Of a stretch of 64,000 nt of DNA, positions 1 to 9,114 are shown in pieces. The translations under genes were made by a program, and so were the position numbers. Below the pieces are notes generated by a model. It was not told where the DNA came from. It was given only the letters and a program-made list of their open reading frames with translations, and ran no database searches. The stretch's first letter is position 1. Each line of letters starts with the position of its first letter. Source of the DNA: Lachnospiraceae bacterium (GTDB lineage: Bacteria; Bacillota; Clostridia; Lachnospirales; Lachnospiraceae). Location of the stretch: contig JAFLSY010000007.1 in the NCBI GenBank assembly GCA_022510745.1, positions 124,001 through 188,000 of the forward strand. Reading direction: 5' to 3'.

Positions 1-788
1 TTGCCAATATCATGGAGCAATGCACCGTAGTATAACGCCTGCAAATCCATAGTAGGCACTCTCATAAGCCGTCCCAGTTCCACTGCGAAGGTCTTGGTTG
101 CCATCGTATGGATAACCGTCTGCTGGCTTCTGAAATCGATGGCATATACCAGCATCTCCAGAAAACCTTTCTTGGCCTTTTCACTCAAAGCAGCTCCCTC
201 AAAAAGCGCCTGCAGCTCTTTTTCGTACTCATTAGTCTTTAACTTTTCCAGAAATTGAAATTTTGCCTGGGCCAGCTGAAACAGCTCCAGTGCCTTAGCG
301 GAAAACTTGATGTCCGCCTGCGTTGCAAAATAGTCCTTTTCAATTCCATCGACATCCATCCGCATAAAGGCGTCCATCCTGTCGGCCAGCGTCAAATACT
401 GGGTCACCTTCATATACTTGCTCTTAATATGAGAATGGAGATGATAGGGCAGATGATGGTATAACACGATATCCGCTTTGTCTTCCACAGGAGATAAGTA
501 CTTTAAAAACAGGTAACCGTAAACGGAATGTGCCCACACATTGTTGGTTTCATAGTCTTGCACGCCGTTCTTATTTTTAAAGCCCGTTTTGATAATACCG
601 ACATCGTGCAGCATGCCGATGAGAGTATACTCCGCAAGCTCAATATCCGTATAGATACCCTCTGCTAAGAGCATATTGTAAAAGATATAAGCAGTAATCT
701 CCCCATGCTGAAGAACAGCATTGTCCATGCAGCCCAAGGTTTTGCGTATGACATTGTATATATCCAGGGTACTTACTAATTCTGCCAT
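1..788 (-). CDS. HD-domain phosphohydrolase (HD-GYP-like), 3' end cut by window edge
   Basis: About 262 residues are visible and the reading frame runs off the left edge. The start is the ATG at 786-788, preceded by GGAGG. The first HD motif is LHDVG at about residues 60-64, with a later HHLPYH at about 111-116 and LADRMDA near 135. A second LHDIG occurs at the very end of the visible part. This two-HD layout is typical of HD-GYP and related metal-dependent phosphohydrolases, many of which hydrolyse cyclic di-GMP. The GYP residues are not visible, so the substrate is inferred. The protein appears cytosolic because no membrane segment is seen. It lies downstream of, and in the same direction as, the ABC exporter genes, about 70 bp away. 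Confidence 0.8.
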   Translation of the reverse strand, partial: MAELVSTLDIYNVIRKTLGCMDNAVLQHGEITAYIFYNMLLAEGIYTDIELAEYTLIGMLHDVGIIKTGFKNKNGVQDYETNNVWAHSVYGYLFLKYLSPVEDKADIVLYHHLPYHLHSHIKSKYMKVTQYLTLADRMDAFMRMDVDGIEKDYFATQADIKFSAKALELFQLAQAKFQFLEKLKTNEYEKELQALFEGAALSEKAKKGFLEMLVYAIDFRSQQTVIHTMATKTFAVELGRLMRVPTMDLQALYYGALLHDIG

Positions 789-860
789 CTTTTCCTCCGT
801 AATGAAACCATAGAGCCATTGTACCATGTTTCATTAAGAAAAGAAACCCATAATTTTTGC

Positions 861-2720
861 TTACGCCGTGGCCTCCTCAAATTGAGAATTGTACAGTGAA
901 GCATAGAAGCCGTCCTTTGCCAAGAGTTCCTCGTGAGTGCCCTGTTCCACAATATCACCGTCCTTCATGACCAGAATCATATCCGCATCCTTGATGGTGG
1001 AGAGCCTGTGGGCAATGACAAAGCTGGTCCTGCCCTTCATCAGATTGTTCATGGCCTTCTGTATACGGGCCTCCGTTCTGGTATCCACGGAACTGGTGGC
1101 TTCATCCAGTATCAGAATGGGATTGTCTGCCAGAATGGCTCTGGCAATGGTAAGCAGCTGCTTCTGTCCCTGGGATACATTGCTGGCCTCTTCATTGAGC
1201 TCCATCTGATAGCCGCCGGGCAGCGTCTGAATAAAGCGGTGCGCATGGGCAGCCTTGGCTGCCTCAATGACCTCTTCATCCGTGGCGTCCAATCTGCCAT
1301 ATCGGATATTTTCCATAATGGTTCCTTTAAACAGCCAGGTATCCTGCAAAACCATACCGAAATTCTCTCTTAGCTCACTGCGGTTGAAATCTTTTACATT
1401 GTGGCCGTCCACCAGGATTGCTCCCTTATTGACATCATAGAAACGCATGAGCAGCTTCACCATGGTGGTCTTGCCCGCACCCGTGGGTCCGACGATCGCT
1501 ACCATCTGTCCGGGCTGTACTTCGCAGGAGAAGTCATTGATAATGATCTTATCGGGATTGTAGCCGAACTGTACATGTTCAAAGGCTACCCGTCCCTTCA
1601 TATCCTGCAGTTTTACCGGATTTTCCGCCATCATATCCTCTTCAGCCTCATTTAAAAATTCAAATACCCTCTCCGCAGCAGCAGCCGTAGACTGGAACAT
1701 ATTGGATACCTGCGCCAACTGGGTAATGGGCTGGGTGAAATTCTTCACATACTGGATGAAAGCCTGAATCTCGCCCACATCAATGACCCCTCTGATCGCC
1801 AGTATGCTGCCGCTGACAGCTACGGCTACATAGCCCAGATTGCCTACAAACATCATGATAGGCTGCATCATACCGGAAAGGAACTGGGATTTCCATGCGG
1901 AATTATAAAGCACTTCGTTGGTATTTTTAAATTCCTCCAAAGAAGTTTCTTCCCGATTGAAAGCCTTCACGATATTGTGACCGCTGAAAGTCTCCTCTAT
2001 CTGCCCGTTGATCTTTCCGAGATAAGTCTGCTGGGTCACGAAATGCTTCTGGGAAAACTTGACCACCACGCTGATAAGCAGCATGGATACCGGCAGGATC
2101 AGCAGGGCGATCACCGTCATCAAAGGACTGATGGACAGCATCATAATGAGCACGCCCACAATGGTCGTCACCGAAGTGATCAATGTCGTAATACTCTGAC
2201 TTAAGCTCATTCCCAGGGTATCCACATCGTTCGTAATGCGGGAGAGTACCTCTCCCACTGTCCGGGATTCAAAATACGCCAGGGGCATGCGATTGATCTT
2301 CTCGGAAATTTCCCGGCGGAAACGGTAGCTTAACTTTTGGGAAACGCCGGTCATGATAAAGCCCTGTAAAAAGGAGAGTACCGCGCTTAGTCCATACAGC
2401 CCCAGCACAAGCAGGAGTATCCTGCCTATCTTCTCAAAGTTGATGCCGCCGGTACCGCTCACCTTAGCCATAAGACCGTTAAACAACTCCGTCGTGGCCT
2501 TGCTGAGCACCTTAGGGCCCACAATGTTAAAAGTGGTTCCCCCAATGGCAAACAACATGACAAATACCAGTGCGATTCTATATTTTCCTATATAAATAAT
2601 CAGCTTTTTAAAAGTTCCTTTAAAGTCCTTCGCCTTTTCTCCCGGCATCATGCCGCGGGCGCCGTGTCCCATGGGGGCTCTTCTGGGGGGCTGGTTTACC
2701 TTCTGTTCCTGTTCGCTCAT
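861..2720 (-). CDS. ABC exporter half-transporter (permease-ATPase), subunit 2 of a heterodimer
   Basis: This 619-residue half-transporter has an N-terminal six-helix exporter domain and a C-terminal nucleotide-binding domain. Walker A is GPTGAGKTT, the signature is the deviant NVSQGQKQ, and Walker B is ILILDEATSS with the catalytic Glu intact. Its start codon overlaps the stop of the upstream half-transporter by 4 nt (ATGA), so the two are translationally coupled. Together they match heterodimeric multidrug exporters such as the BmrCD and TM287/288 types. In those, one site has a normal Glu and the partner carries a substitution. The substrate is unknown; drug or lipid export is inferred from the family. 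Confidence 0.92.
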   Translation of the reverse strand: MSEQEQKVNQPPRRAPMGHGARGMMPGEKAKDFKGTFKKLIIYIGKYRIALVFVMLFAIGGTTFNIVGPKVLSKATTELFNGLMAKVSGTGGINFEKIGRILLLVLGLYGLSAVLSFLQGFIMTGVSQKLSYRFRREISEKINRMPLAYFESRTVGEVLSRITNDVDTLGMSLSQSITTLITSVTTIVGVLIMMLSISPLMTVIALLILPVSMLLISVVVKFSQKHFVTQQTYLGKINGQIEETFSGHNIVKAFNREETSLEEFKNTNEVLYNSAWKSQFLSGMMQPIMMFVGNLGYVAVAVSGSILAIRGVIDVGEIQAFIQYVKNFTQPITQLAQVSNMFQSTAAAAERVFEFLNEAEEDMMAENPVKLQDMKGRVAFEHVQFGYNPDKIIINDFSCEVQPGQMVAIVGPTGAGKTTMVKLLMRFYDVNKGAILVDGHNVKDFNRSELRENFGMVLQDTWLFKGTIMENIRYGRLDATDEEVIEAAKAAHAHRFIQTLPGGYQMELNEEASNVSQGQKQLLTIARAILADNPILILDEATSSVDTRTEARIQKAMNNLMKGRTSFVIAHRLSTIKDADMILVMKDGDIVEQGTHEELLAKDGFYASLYNSQFEEATA

Positions 2721-4873
2721 GCTCCCTTCCCTCCTTTCAGTTCTGCTTCCGACAACTGGGAATGCGCAATCTCACGGTAAGTTTCACAATTCTCTAACAG
2801 TTCTTCGTGAGTACCCATACCTACAATGCTTCCGTTATCCAACACCAGTATCCGGTCCGCATGCAGGATGGTATTGATACGCTGGGCTACAATGATCACC
2901 GTCGCATCTTTCACCTTTTCTCCCAAAGCTTTTCTTAAGGCTGCGTCAGTTTTATAGTCCAGTGCGGAAAAGCTGTCGTCAAATAAAAATACCTTGGGCT
3001 GCTTTGCAATGGCACGGGCAATGGAAAGCCTCTGCTTCTGTCCGCCGGACACATTGGTACCTCCCTGGGAAATGAGGCTTTCATAGCCATCCGGCTTACT
3101 TTCGATAAATTCCGTGGCCTGCGCGATCTCAGCGGCTTCTCTCATGATCCCGTCAGTGATCTCCTCTCCGCCAAACTTCAAATTGGTAGTAATAGTACCG
3201 GAAAATAAGACCGCCTTCTGGGGCACAAAGCCTAACTGACTTCGCAGTTTTTTCTGGGAAAGCTCTCTGATATCCACGCCGTCCAATTTAATCCTACCCT
3301 CCGTCACATCATAGAATCTGGGTATCAAATGCAGCAGCGTGGATTTTCCACAGCCCGTACTGCCGATAATGGCAGTGGTCTGTCCCGGCTTTGCCGTAAA
3401 GTTTAAGTGGTGCAGAGCGTCTTCTTCCGCACCGGGGTAACGGAAACATACATCCTCAAAAGTAATCTCGCCTTTTATCTGCGTGAGTGTATCATCTTTC
3501 ACATCTTCTTTATCCCGAATCGATGTTTCCGTCGATAGCACCTCTTCGATTCGATTGGCCGCTACTCCCGCACGGGGCAGCATGATTGAAATCATGGTAA
3601 GCATCAAAAATGACATGACGATCTGCATGGTGTAAGTGATAAAAGCCAGCATCTCACCTACCTGAATGGTGCCTACATCCACACCCTTGCTTCCGAACCA
3701 TATGATCATTACGGAAATACCGTTCATGATCATCATCATGGCAGGCATCATAAAGGTCATAACTCTGCTTGTAAAAAGCTGGGTACCCATCAGATCCTTA
3801 TTGGCTCTATCAAAGCGCTTCTCTTCAAACTGCTCCCTGCTGAAAGCGCGGATTACAGGAATACCTGTTAAAATTTCTCTGGAAATCAAGTTGACTCTGT
3901 CCACTAGAGTCTGCATCATTTTGAATTTGGGCATCGCTACCATTAACAGCACCAGCACTAACGCCATGATGGAGCCAACTGCCACGCCGATGATCCAGCC
4001 CATGCCGGTCCCCGTATTCGCCACCTTGATCACACCGCCGATGCCGATAATGGGCGCATACAGCACCATTCGCAGCAGCATTACCACCACCATCTGCACC
4101 TGCTGGATATCGTTAGTGGAGCGGGTGATCAGAGAAGCGGTGGAAAATTTATCCATTTCCGCATTGGAAAAGGAAACTACCTTGGTAAAAATACGGTTGC
4201 GCAGATTCCGGCCGGTTCTGGCTGCTGTTTTAGATGCCAGCAGTCCCACCAAAATAGAAGCGGCCATCATCAATACGGAAAGTCCCAGCATTTTTAAACC
4301 TATCTGTGTCAGATACGATGTCTGTACCTTACCGCTGTCCATGCCAAGCGCTTCATATTCAGCCTGTACGAACTGCACTGCCCTCGCAGAAATAATGGAG
4401 TCACTCATATCTCCCATTTCTCCTGCGATCTGCTCCCTGACGGTAAGGAGCATATCTTCTGTGAACATACCGCCCGCCGGCATGGTGCGCAGCATATTCA
4501 TATCCACTTGCGCCTCCCCGCTCTGCAGCGTGGAGAGCAAGAGCATGGGAAGCCCCAATTTACTGTCTATCGTCTGCAAATCTTCCTCGTTGTGCGTCGT
4601 CAGCACGTAGCTGCCTTCCGTATCCTGCTCATAAAAATTCTCCAGAAGGGTCTTTTCTTCCTCCGTCAGAAACAGCATCAGATCATCGTGGGTTTCCTCC
4701 CGCATTTTTTCCGGTGCGGCATAGGCGATACCGCCCTTGCCGATTCCCACGTCCACAATATTAGAAGTATACTGCGGCAGCTGCAGGTCACAATAGGCCT
4801 GTACCACAAGCAGACCCAGTATGATCAGCACTGATGCCCACGATTCCCTTAAATACTTAAAAATCTTTCCCAT
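2717..4873 (-). CDS. ABC exporter half-transporter (permease-ATPase), subunit 1 with degenerate catalytic site
   Basis: The protein is about 718 residues if it starts at MGKIFKYLRE, the ATG at 4871-4873, which has GAGAGGAAGC just upstream. An ATG at 4945 in the same frame has no comparable ribosome binding site. After the first membrane helix a long extracytoplasmic loop of about 130 residues precedes the rest of the exporter domain. The ATPase domain has Walker A GSTGCGKST, a canonical NVSGGQKQR signature, and Walker B VFLFDDSFSA, where Asp replaces the catalytic Glu. That is the hallmark of the non-hydrolysing site of heterodimeric exporters. The partner gene follows with a 4-nt overlap. 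Confidence 0.92.
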   Translation of the reverse strand: MGKIFKYLRESWASVLIILGLLVVQAYCDLQLPQYTSNIVDVGIGKGGIAYAAPEKMREETHDDLMLFLTEEEKTLLENFYEQDTEGSYVLTTHNEEDLQTIDSKLGLPMLLLSTLQSGEAQVDMNMLRTMPAGGMFTEDMLLTVREQIAGEMGDMSDSIISARAVQFVQAEYEALGMDSGKVQTSYLTQIGLKMLGLSVLMMAASILVGLLASKTAARTGRNLRNRIFTKVVSFSNAEMDKFSTASLITRSTNDIQQVQMVVVMLLRMVLYAPIIGIGGVIKVANTGTGMGWIIGVAVGSIMALVLVLLMVAMPKFKMMQTLVDRVNLISREILTGIPVIRAFSREQFEEKRFDRANKDLMGTQLFTSRVMTFMMPAMMMIMNGISVMIIWFGSKGVDVGTIQVGEMLAFITYTMQIVMSFLMLTMISIMLPRAGVAANRIEEVLSTETSIRDKEDVKDDTLTQIKGEITFEDVCFRYPGAEEDALHHLNFTAKPGQTTAIIGSTGCGKSTLLHLIPRFYDVTEGRIKLDGVDIRELSQKKLRSQLGFVPQKAVLFSGTITTNLKFGGEEITDGIMREAAEIAQATEFIESKPDGYESLISQGGTNVSGGQKQRLSIARAIAKQPKVFLFDDSFSALDYKTDAALRKALGEKVKDATVIIVAQRINTILHADRILVLDNGSIVGMGTHEELLENCETYREIAHSQLSEAELKGGKGA

Positions 4874-4970
4874 GGAAGCTTCCTCTCTTTTTCTTTTCAT
4901 CCACATACTGCTTACTATTGTATTTTCTTTCCAAAAAGAAATCAATTAAGAATCTATAAATAAACTGTGA

Positions 4971-5003
4971 AATAATAAAAGGGCCGCCAAACTCAGACAG
5001 CCC
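4971..5003 (-). terminator. Intrinsic terminator after the sortase gene
   Basis: On the minus strand GGGCTGTC pairs with GGCGGCCC (two G-U pairs) around a 7-nt loop, followed by TTTTATTATTT. It sits 41 bp past the sortase stop codon. Confidence 0.75.
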
Positions 5004-5043
5004 TGCAGTTTTGTCCACCCGCTCCCTTAACGGATACGCTTCC

Positions 5044-5925
5044 TCACTCCTCTATGGGCAGGTAACATTCTTCATATGAGATTTCTTTTGCCACTACCAC
5101 GAAGCGGCCATAGTCCACATGATAGGCACAGGTGGACAGCGTCAGGAAGTGGTCTCCGAACTCCGCCGTGACACCAGTGTCATATATTGACAATTCCTTG
5201 ATATTCTTATAGAAATCGTCAAACTCCGCCCGTGTGTCCGCCTGAAAAAAAGCATAGTACTTAAATACATCATCCGACTGATAATAGACCTGCGAATAAA
5301 ATACCGCCAGTACTTCATAGGTTCTGATACCGTTCTCGGTATAGAGGCGTATGGTATCATGCTCCTTTTCAAACTCGGAATCTTTATAATCCGACAGGTC
5401 TCCGAACATAGCGCCTGAACGCATATTGTGTCCGTGTATGATTAGATTCGTCGTCAGCGGCTCCAGCGAACTGTCCGTATCTAAAAGCAGGCATCCGTTA
5501 CTGCTTGATCTGCCGTTAAAATCTCTCGTGAGATAATACTCCTCATCCTCCGGCGTCCACATGACAGGATAGTCGATTTCCATACCGTCTATCTGCAGCC
5601 AAGCTATCATGTCTTCATTTTGTAAAAAATACTCCGCATAAGGATTTTCCAATTCCGGTAACGGAGAGGCGGGGTGACGCTTTTCTTCGCTCTCCGTCCA
5701 AATTGCGTCAGGCAAAATGTCCTTCTTAACATCGGGCTCTGCCGGCAGTTCCGCCTCCTGTCCCGGCTCTGTTTCGGAAACTGGGCCCGACGTAAAAACG
5801 TAGCTGCCGATTCTGCCCCCTAAAGCAAATCCCAACCCTAAAGCAAGCCCTAGATACACCATTATGCAACTAAAGCCCGCCGCAATCAATATATAGGAAA
5901 ATATCGTTTTACTTTGTTTATTCAT
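5044..5925 (-). CDS. srtB: Class B sortase
   Basis: This 293-residue protein has one N-terminal membrane segment (about residues 9-36) and an acidic, Pro-rich linker before the sortase fold. The catalytic residues are visible: His in IIHGHNM (about 166), Cys in TLSTCAY (about 266) and Arg in DYGRFVVVAK (about 274). The TLSTC context and the insertion length fit class B sortases. These transpeptidases anchor surface proteins, often haem-uptake proteins or pilins, to the cell wall outside the membrane. No obvious substrate with a sorting signal is encoded next to it, so its client must lie elsewhere. A strong terminator follows. Confidence 0.92.
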   Translation of the reverse strand: MNKQSKTIFSYILIAAGFSCIMVYLGLALGLGFALGGRIGSYVFTSGPVSETEPGQEAELPAEPDVKKDILPDAIWTESEEKRHPASPLPELENPYAEYFLQNEDMIAWLQIDGMEIDYPVMWTPEDEEYYLTRDFNGRSSSNGCLLLDTDSSLEPLTTNLIIHGHNMRSGAMFGDLSDYKDSEFEKEHDTIRLYTENGIRTYEVLAVFYSQVYYQSDDVFKYYAFFQADTRAEFDDFYKNIKELSIYDTGVTAEFGDHFLTLSTCAYHVDYGRFVVVAKEISYEECYLPIEE

Positions 5926-5982
5926 AGCTACATTATATTCTTATCTTCTTAGATAATGCAAGAGAGACATTCCATTACACAA

Positions 5983-7164
5983 TTACTGTCGGGAACGGTA
6001 TAAAAGCAACAACCCGCCCAACAATAAAATAGGAAAAACGACTGCCGTGAACAGTCCTAACCGCAGATTGTCACCCAAAGCCGCGGAAACATATCCCACC
6101 AGCGTAGGTCCCAGAGAACAGCCCGTATCTCCTGCCAGCGCCAAGAGTGCAAACATGGCAGTGCCTCCTCTTGGGCATTTTTCTCCCGCAAGACTGAAGG
6201 TACCCGGCCACATGGCGCTCACCGAAAAACCGCAGAGGCCGCAGCCGATCAGCGCCAATATGGGTAAGGGTGAGAAAGAAGCCAGAAAGTAACTGACAAC
6301 GCAGCCCACCGCACAGCCTCCCAGATAAACGTATAGATTGATCTTTTCCGCAAATTTAGCATGCAGAATGCGTCCCGCTCCCATCAATATGGCAAAGAAG
6401 CAGGGGCCCGCCAAATCTCCCGCTGTTTTGGAGATTTCCAGACCACTTTCGGCAAATGCGGAGGCCCATTGACTCATGGACAATTCAGAAGCACCGGCAC
6501 AGACCATCAACAGCGCCAGCACCCAGAAGATGCCCGACCGCAGCAGTCCACCCACGCTCATGCTCTCTCCGTCCGCTACCAGAGGCGCAATAGGTACCTT
6601 TAGAAAATATACGGCATTGGCAAGAGGAATCAGTGCCCAGAGACAGGCAATCCCTTTCCAAGCATCCGTTCCGAACACCCAAAACAGCAGAGTACTGAGC
6701 AGCACTACCAATACAGAGCCCCAGCAATAAAAGGAATGGAGCAGGCTCATAGCCGCAGCCTTTCCCTCCGTGGGACAGGCCTCCACAATGGGACTAATCA
6801 GCACCTCCGTCAGACCACCTCCCACGGCATATACCATGACTGCCGCACAAAGCCCCGCATAAGCATTCCGAAACAGAGAAGGAAACAGCCCCAGTCCGAT
6901 CAGCCCTGCTGCCGCAAACAGATGAGCGGCCACGATCAACCTGCGGTAACCCAGTTTGTCCGCAAATTTGGCGGAAAGCAGATCTACGACCAGCTGGGTC
7001 CCGAAATTGACAGTAACAAGCAGCCCGATCCGTTCCAAGGAAATCCCGTAACTGTTATGAAAGGTCAAAAATAAAAGCGGTGCAAAATTATTGACAATGG
7101 CCTGTGTAATATACCCTATGTAGCAGGCGTATAATGTGTGCTTATAGTTGTTCCGAATACTCAT
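5983..7164 (-). CDS. MFS permease, sugar-transporter-like
   Basis: The 393-residue protein has about twelve hydrophobic segments and the MFS loop motif AKFADKLGYRR after the second helix. The start is supported by GAGGAAATAGAC before ATG. It begins 10 bp after the GH88 hydrolase gene and is surely co-transcribed with it. That pairing suggests it imports the oligosaccharide or monosaccharide handled by the hydrolase. Fucose-permease-like MFS proteins often accompany carbohydrate enzymes. The substrate is inferred from context only. Confidence 0.85.
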   Translation of the reverse strand: MSIRNNYKHTLYACYIGYITQAIVNNFAPLLFLTFHNSYGISLERIGLLVTVNFGTQLVVDLLSAKFADKLGYRRLIVAAHLFAAAGLIGLGLFPSLFRNAYAGLCAAVMVYAVGGGLTEVLISPIVEACPTEGKAAAMSLLHSFYCWGSVLVVLLSTLLFWVFGTDAWKGIACLWALIPLANAVYFLKVPIAPLVADGESMSVGGLLRSGIFWVLALLMVCAGASELSMSQWASAFAESGLEISKTAGDLAGPCFFAILMGAGRILHAKFAEKINLYVYLGGCAVGCVVSYFLASFSPLPILALIGCGLCGFSVSAMWPGTFSLAGEKCPRGGTAMFALLALAGDTGCSLGPTLVGYVSAALGDNLRLGLFTAVVFPILLLGGLLLLYRSRQ

Positions 7165-7174
7165 GTCTATTTCC

Positions 7175-8353
7175 TCACCAGTAAGGATTCCAGTCTCCGC
7201 GCAGTCTGGTCAGTGCCTCCATATAGAAATAATCTCCCCAGGAGTTACATTCGTCCACACCATAGTGGTTACAGGTATTGTAGGGAGAATGGTTAGAATA
7301 GGTACTGTGTAATACCAGTCCGTTAGAGTCCGCAGGATTCTTGACTGCGTAATTTTCATAGAGGGATTTCATCATCTGCCCGGCATATCTGTTATAGACG
7401 GCAGCCTCCTCTTCCCCTAAATATTCGCACATCTGCAGCATGCCGCAGGCAGCTATGGAGGCGGAAGAGGAGTCCCTGGGCTGTTCGTCCCCATCCGTAA
7501 ATTCTAAATCCCAATAGGGCACCATGTCTTTCGGAAGATGGCACAGAAAATAATCCGTCACGCCTTTAAATATCTCGATGTATTCTTCTTTTTGCGTGTA
7601 TTTATAGGCCAGTGCGCTGCCGTATATACCCCATGCCTGTCCTCTTGCCCAAGCGGAACCGTCCCGGTAACCCTGACAGGTCGCCCCCTTCTTCGGCTCA
7701 CCGGTTATACTGTCAAAGTAAAAGGTGTGCCATGTAGAAAAATCTTCCCGAATGACATTCTGCATTGCGGTATGGGTGTGCTGTATGGCGATATCCCTAA
7801 AACTTTCCTCACCTGTTTCCTCCGACGCCCAGTACAAGAGCGGCAGATTCAAAAGACAGTCAATAATCAGCCTGTAATTTTCGGGTTCGTCCATACCGCC
7901 CCAGGCCTGTATGAATTTTCCCTTAGGCTGGTATCTGGTAATGAGCTGTCTGGCTGCAAGAATTGCCGCATCTTTTCCCTGTCTGCTGCCTGTCAGCTTG
8001 TACGCCGCCACGCAGGATGGCGAATAGAGGAAGCCCATATCATGATGTTCCACCTCTATTTTCTTTTCGATACGGTCTAAAAAACTCTCTACCTGAATTT
8101 CCCCTGCCTGCCGCAGCGCATCAGCACCGGGCCATCCACCGGCTTTCGCAAATTCATAAGCCAGCCATATCTGTCCCGTCCAAAATCCAGCCGTCCAGTC
8201 CGTGTTTTCCACCGGTTCATAAAAATGATTGTCACTGTAGGCCTTTTCAAATTGATCGGTAAAGGCAGGCAGATTTCTGTTTATCTGCTCCATAGCAAAA
8301 TGCAGTCCATCTTCTATTTCCTGTTTTGTAATGACCGGCATGTTTTCAAACAT
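7175..8353 (-). CDS. GH88 unsaturated glucuronyl hydrolase
   Basis: This 392-residue enzyme has the length and (alpha/alpha)6-barrel sequence pattern of glycoside hydrolase family 88. Recognisable blocks are NTDWTAGFWTGQIWLAYE, HDMGFLYSPS, YRLIIDCLLNLPLLYWA, GSAWARGQAWGIYG and a C-terminal NHYGVDECNSWGDYFY. The Asp residues in HDMGF and IIDCLLN correspond to the two essential acids of the family. Family members remove the 4,5-unsaturated uronic acid from disaccharides made by polysaccharide lyases, acting in the cytosol. No signal peptide is seen. The neighbouring MFS permease probably supplies the disaccharide. No lyase lies nearby, so cross-feeding on lyase products is plausible. Confidence 0.92.
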   Translation of the reverse strand: MFENMPVITKQEIEDGLHFAMEQINRNLPAFTDQFEKAYSDNHFYEPVENTDWTAGFWTGQIWLAYEFAKAGGWPGADALRQAGEIQVESFLDRIEKKIEVEHHDMGFLYSPSCVAAYKLTGSRQGKDAAILAARQLITRYQPKGKFIQAWGGMDEPENYRLIIDCLLNLPLLYWASEETGEESFRDIAIQHTHTAMQNVIREDFSTWHTFYFDSITGEPKKGATCQGYRDGSAWARGQAWGIYGSALAYKYTQKEEYIEIFKGVTDYFLCHLPKDMVPYWDLEFTDGDEQPRDSSSASIAACGMLQMCEYLGEEEAAVYNRYAGQMMKSLYENYAVKNPADSNGLVLHSTYSNHSPYNTCNHYGVDECNSWGDYFYMEALTRLRGDWNPYW

Positions 8354-8613
8354 AAGGGGATCCTTTCCAACACGAATACACTTACTCTATCATATATAAA
8401 AATTCATAAAAAGTAAAACAGAAATTCATTAAACAGATGCAGGGTTTTAGAAAACAATATATAATCAGAATATACAGGTGAATTTGCACTATATGCAACC
8501 GAATATTCCGGCAATGTTACATTTGGTTGCGCAAATGGTCTATAAAAGTGATAGATTACTTGGACCGCTTTTTGTATCATATAAGCAATAATATCGAAAG
8601 CGAGGATTTCATT

Positions 8614-9051
8614 ATGAGTTTTCATGAAAAACTGATCAAGTTAAGAAAATCGAACGGATACACCCAAGAGGTTCTGGCGGAAAAGCTGGGCGTATCCAGA
8701 CAGGCCGTTGCAAGATGGGAAGCGGGTGAAACAACGCCGGACATGAAAATGCTGTTAGGAATCTGTGAAATCTTTTCCGTTTCCGCCGATTATATGATTC
8801 ATGATGACTATGAAAGCCATGAAGACCTTCCGGTAGTGAAGGAGAAAAACAACGAAATCAAGGCAGCGAACGAAAAAACCAGAGTCATGCACTTAATTTC
8901 CGCAATATCTTTTGGGATTGCAGCATTTTGCGGAATCATGGGCATTATAGTAAGTGCACATCCTGCACAGCTGGCACTGTCCTGCTTTTCTACCGCCATT
9001 GTTACTTCATTGTGCGTAGTCCAATTCCAGCTTTACTTTCAGCATAAATAG
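8614..9051 (+). CDS. XRE-family regulator with C-terminal membrane helices
   Basis: About 145 residues starting at MSFHEKLIKL; GAGGA lies 7 nt upstream of that ATG, while the longer in-frame start at 8527 has no such site. An N-terminal Cro/CI-type helix-turn-helix (TQEVLAEKLGVSRQAVARWE) occupies roughly residues 5-60. A polar linker and two hydrophobic segments follow (about 90-115 and 118-140). Small membrane-tethered XRE proteins like this are common in Clostridia, but their targets are mostly unknown. It is divergent from the GH88/MFS operon, whose regulation it might influence; this is inference from position only. Confidence 0.8.
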   Translation: MSFHEKLIKLRKSNGYTQEVLAEKLGVSRQAVARWEAGETTPDMKMLLGICEIFSVSADYMIHDDYESHEDLPVVKEKNNEIKAANEKTRVMHLISAISFGIAAFCGIMGIIVSAHPAQLALSCFSTAIVTSLCVVQFQLYFQHK

Positions 9052-9053
9052 GG

Positions 9054-9080
9054 AAAAGCGGCCACTTAAACGGGCCGCTT
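9054..9080. terminator. Hairpin between convergent genes
   Basis: AAGCGGCC and GGCCGCTT pair around a short loop. On the minus strand it is followed by TTTTCCC, and no T run follows on the plus strand. It lies between the convergent XRE and DUF362 genes and probably ends the DUF362 transcript. Confidence 0.55.
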
Positions 9081-9114
9081 CCACAAAACCTATTCTCATT
9101 AATTCTTAATACGT

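Noticed and set aside
3666..4610. 314-codon open frame on the plus strand within the ABC exporter gene
   Set aside because: It is antisense to a clearly conserved membrane domain and has a Ser/Ile/Thr/Pro-rich composition typical of reversed hydrophobic codons; no ribosome binding site or family is visible.
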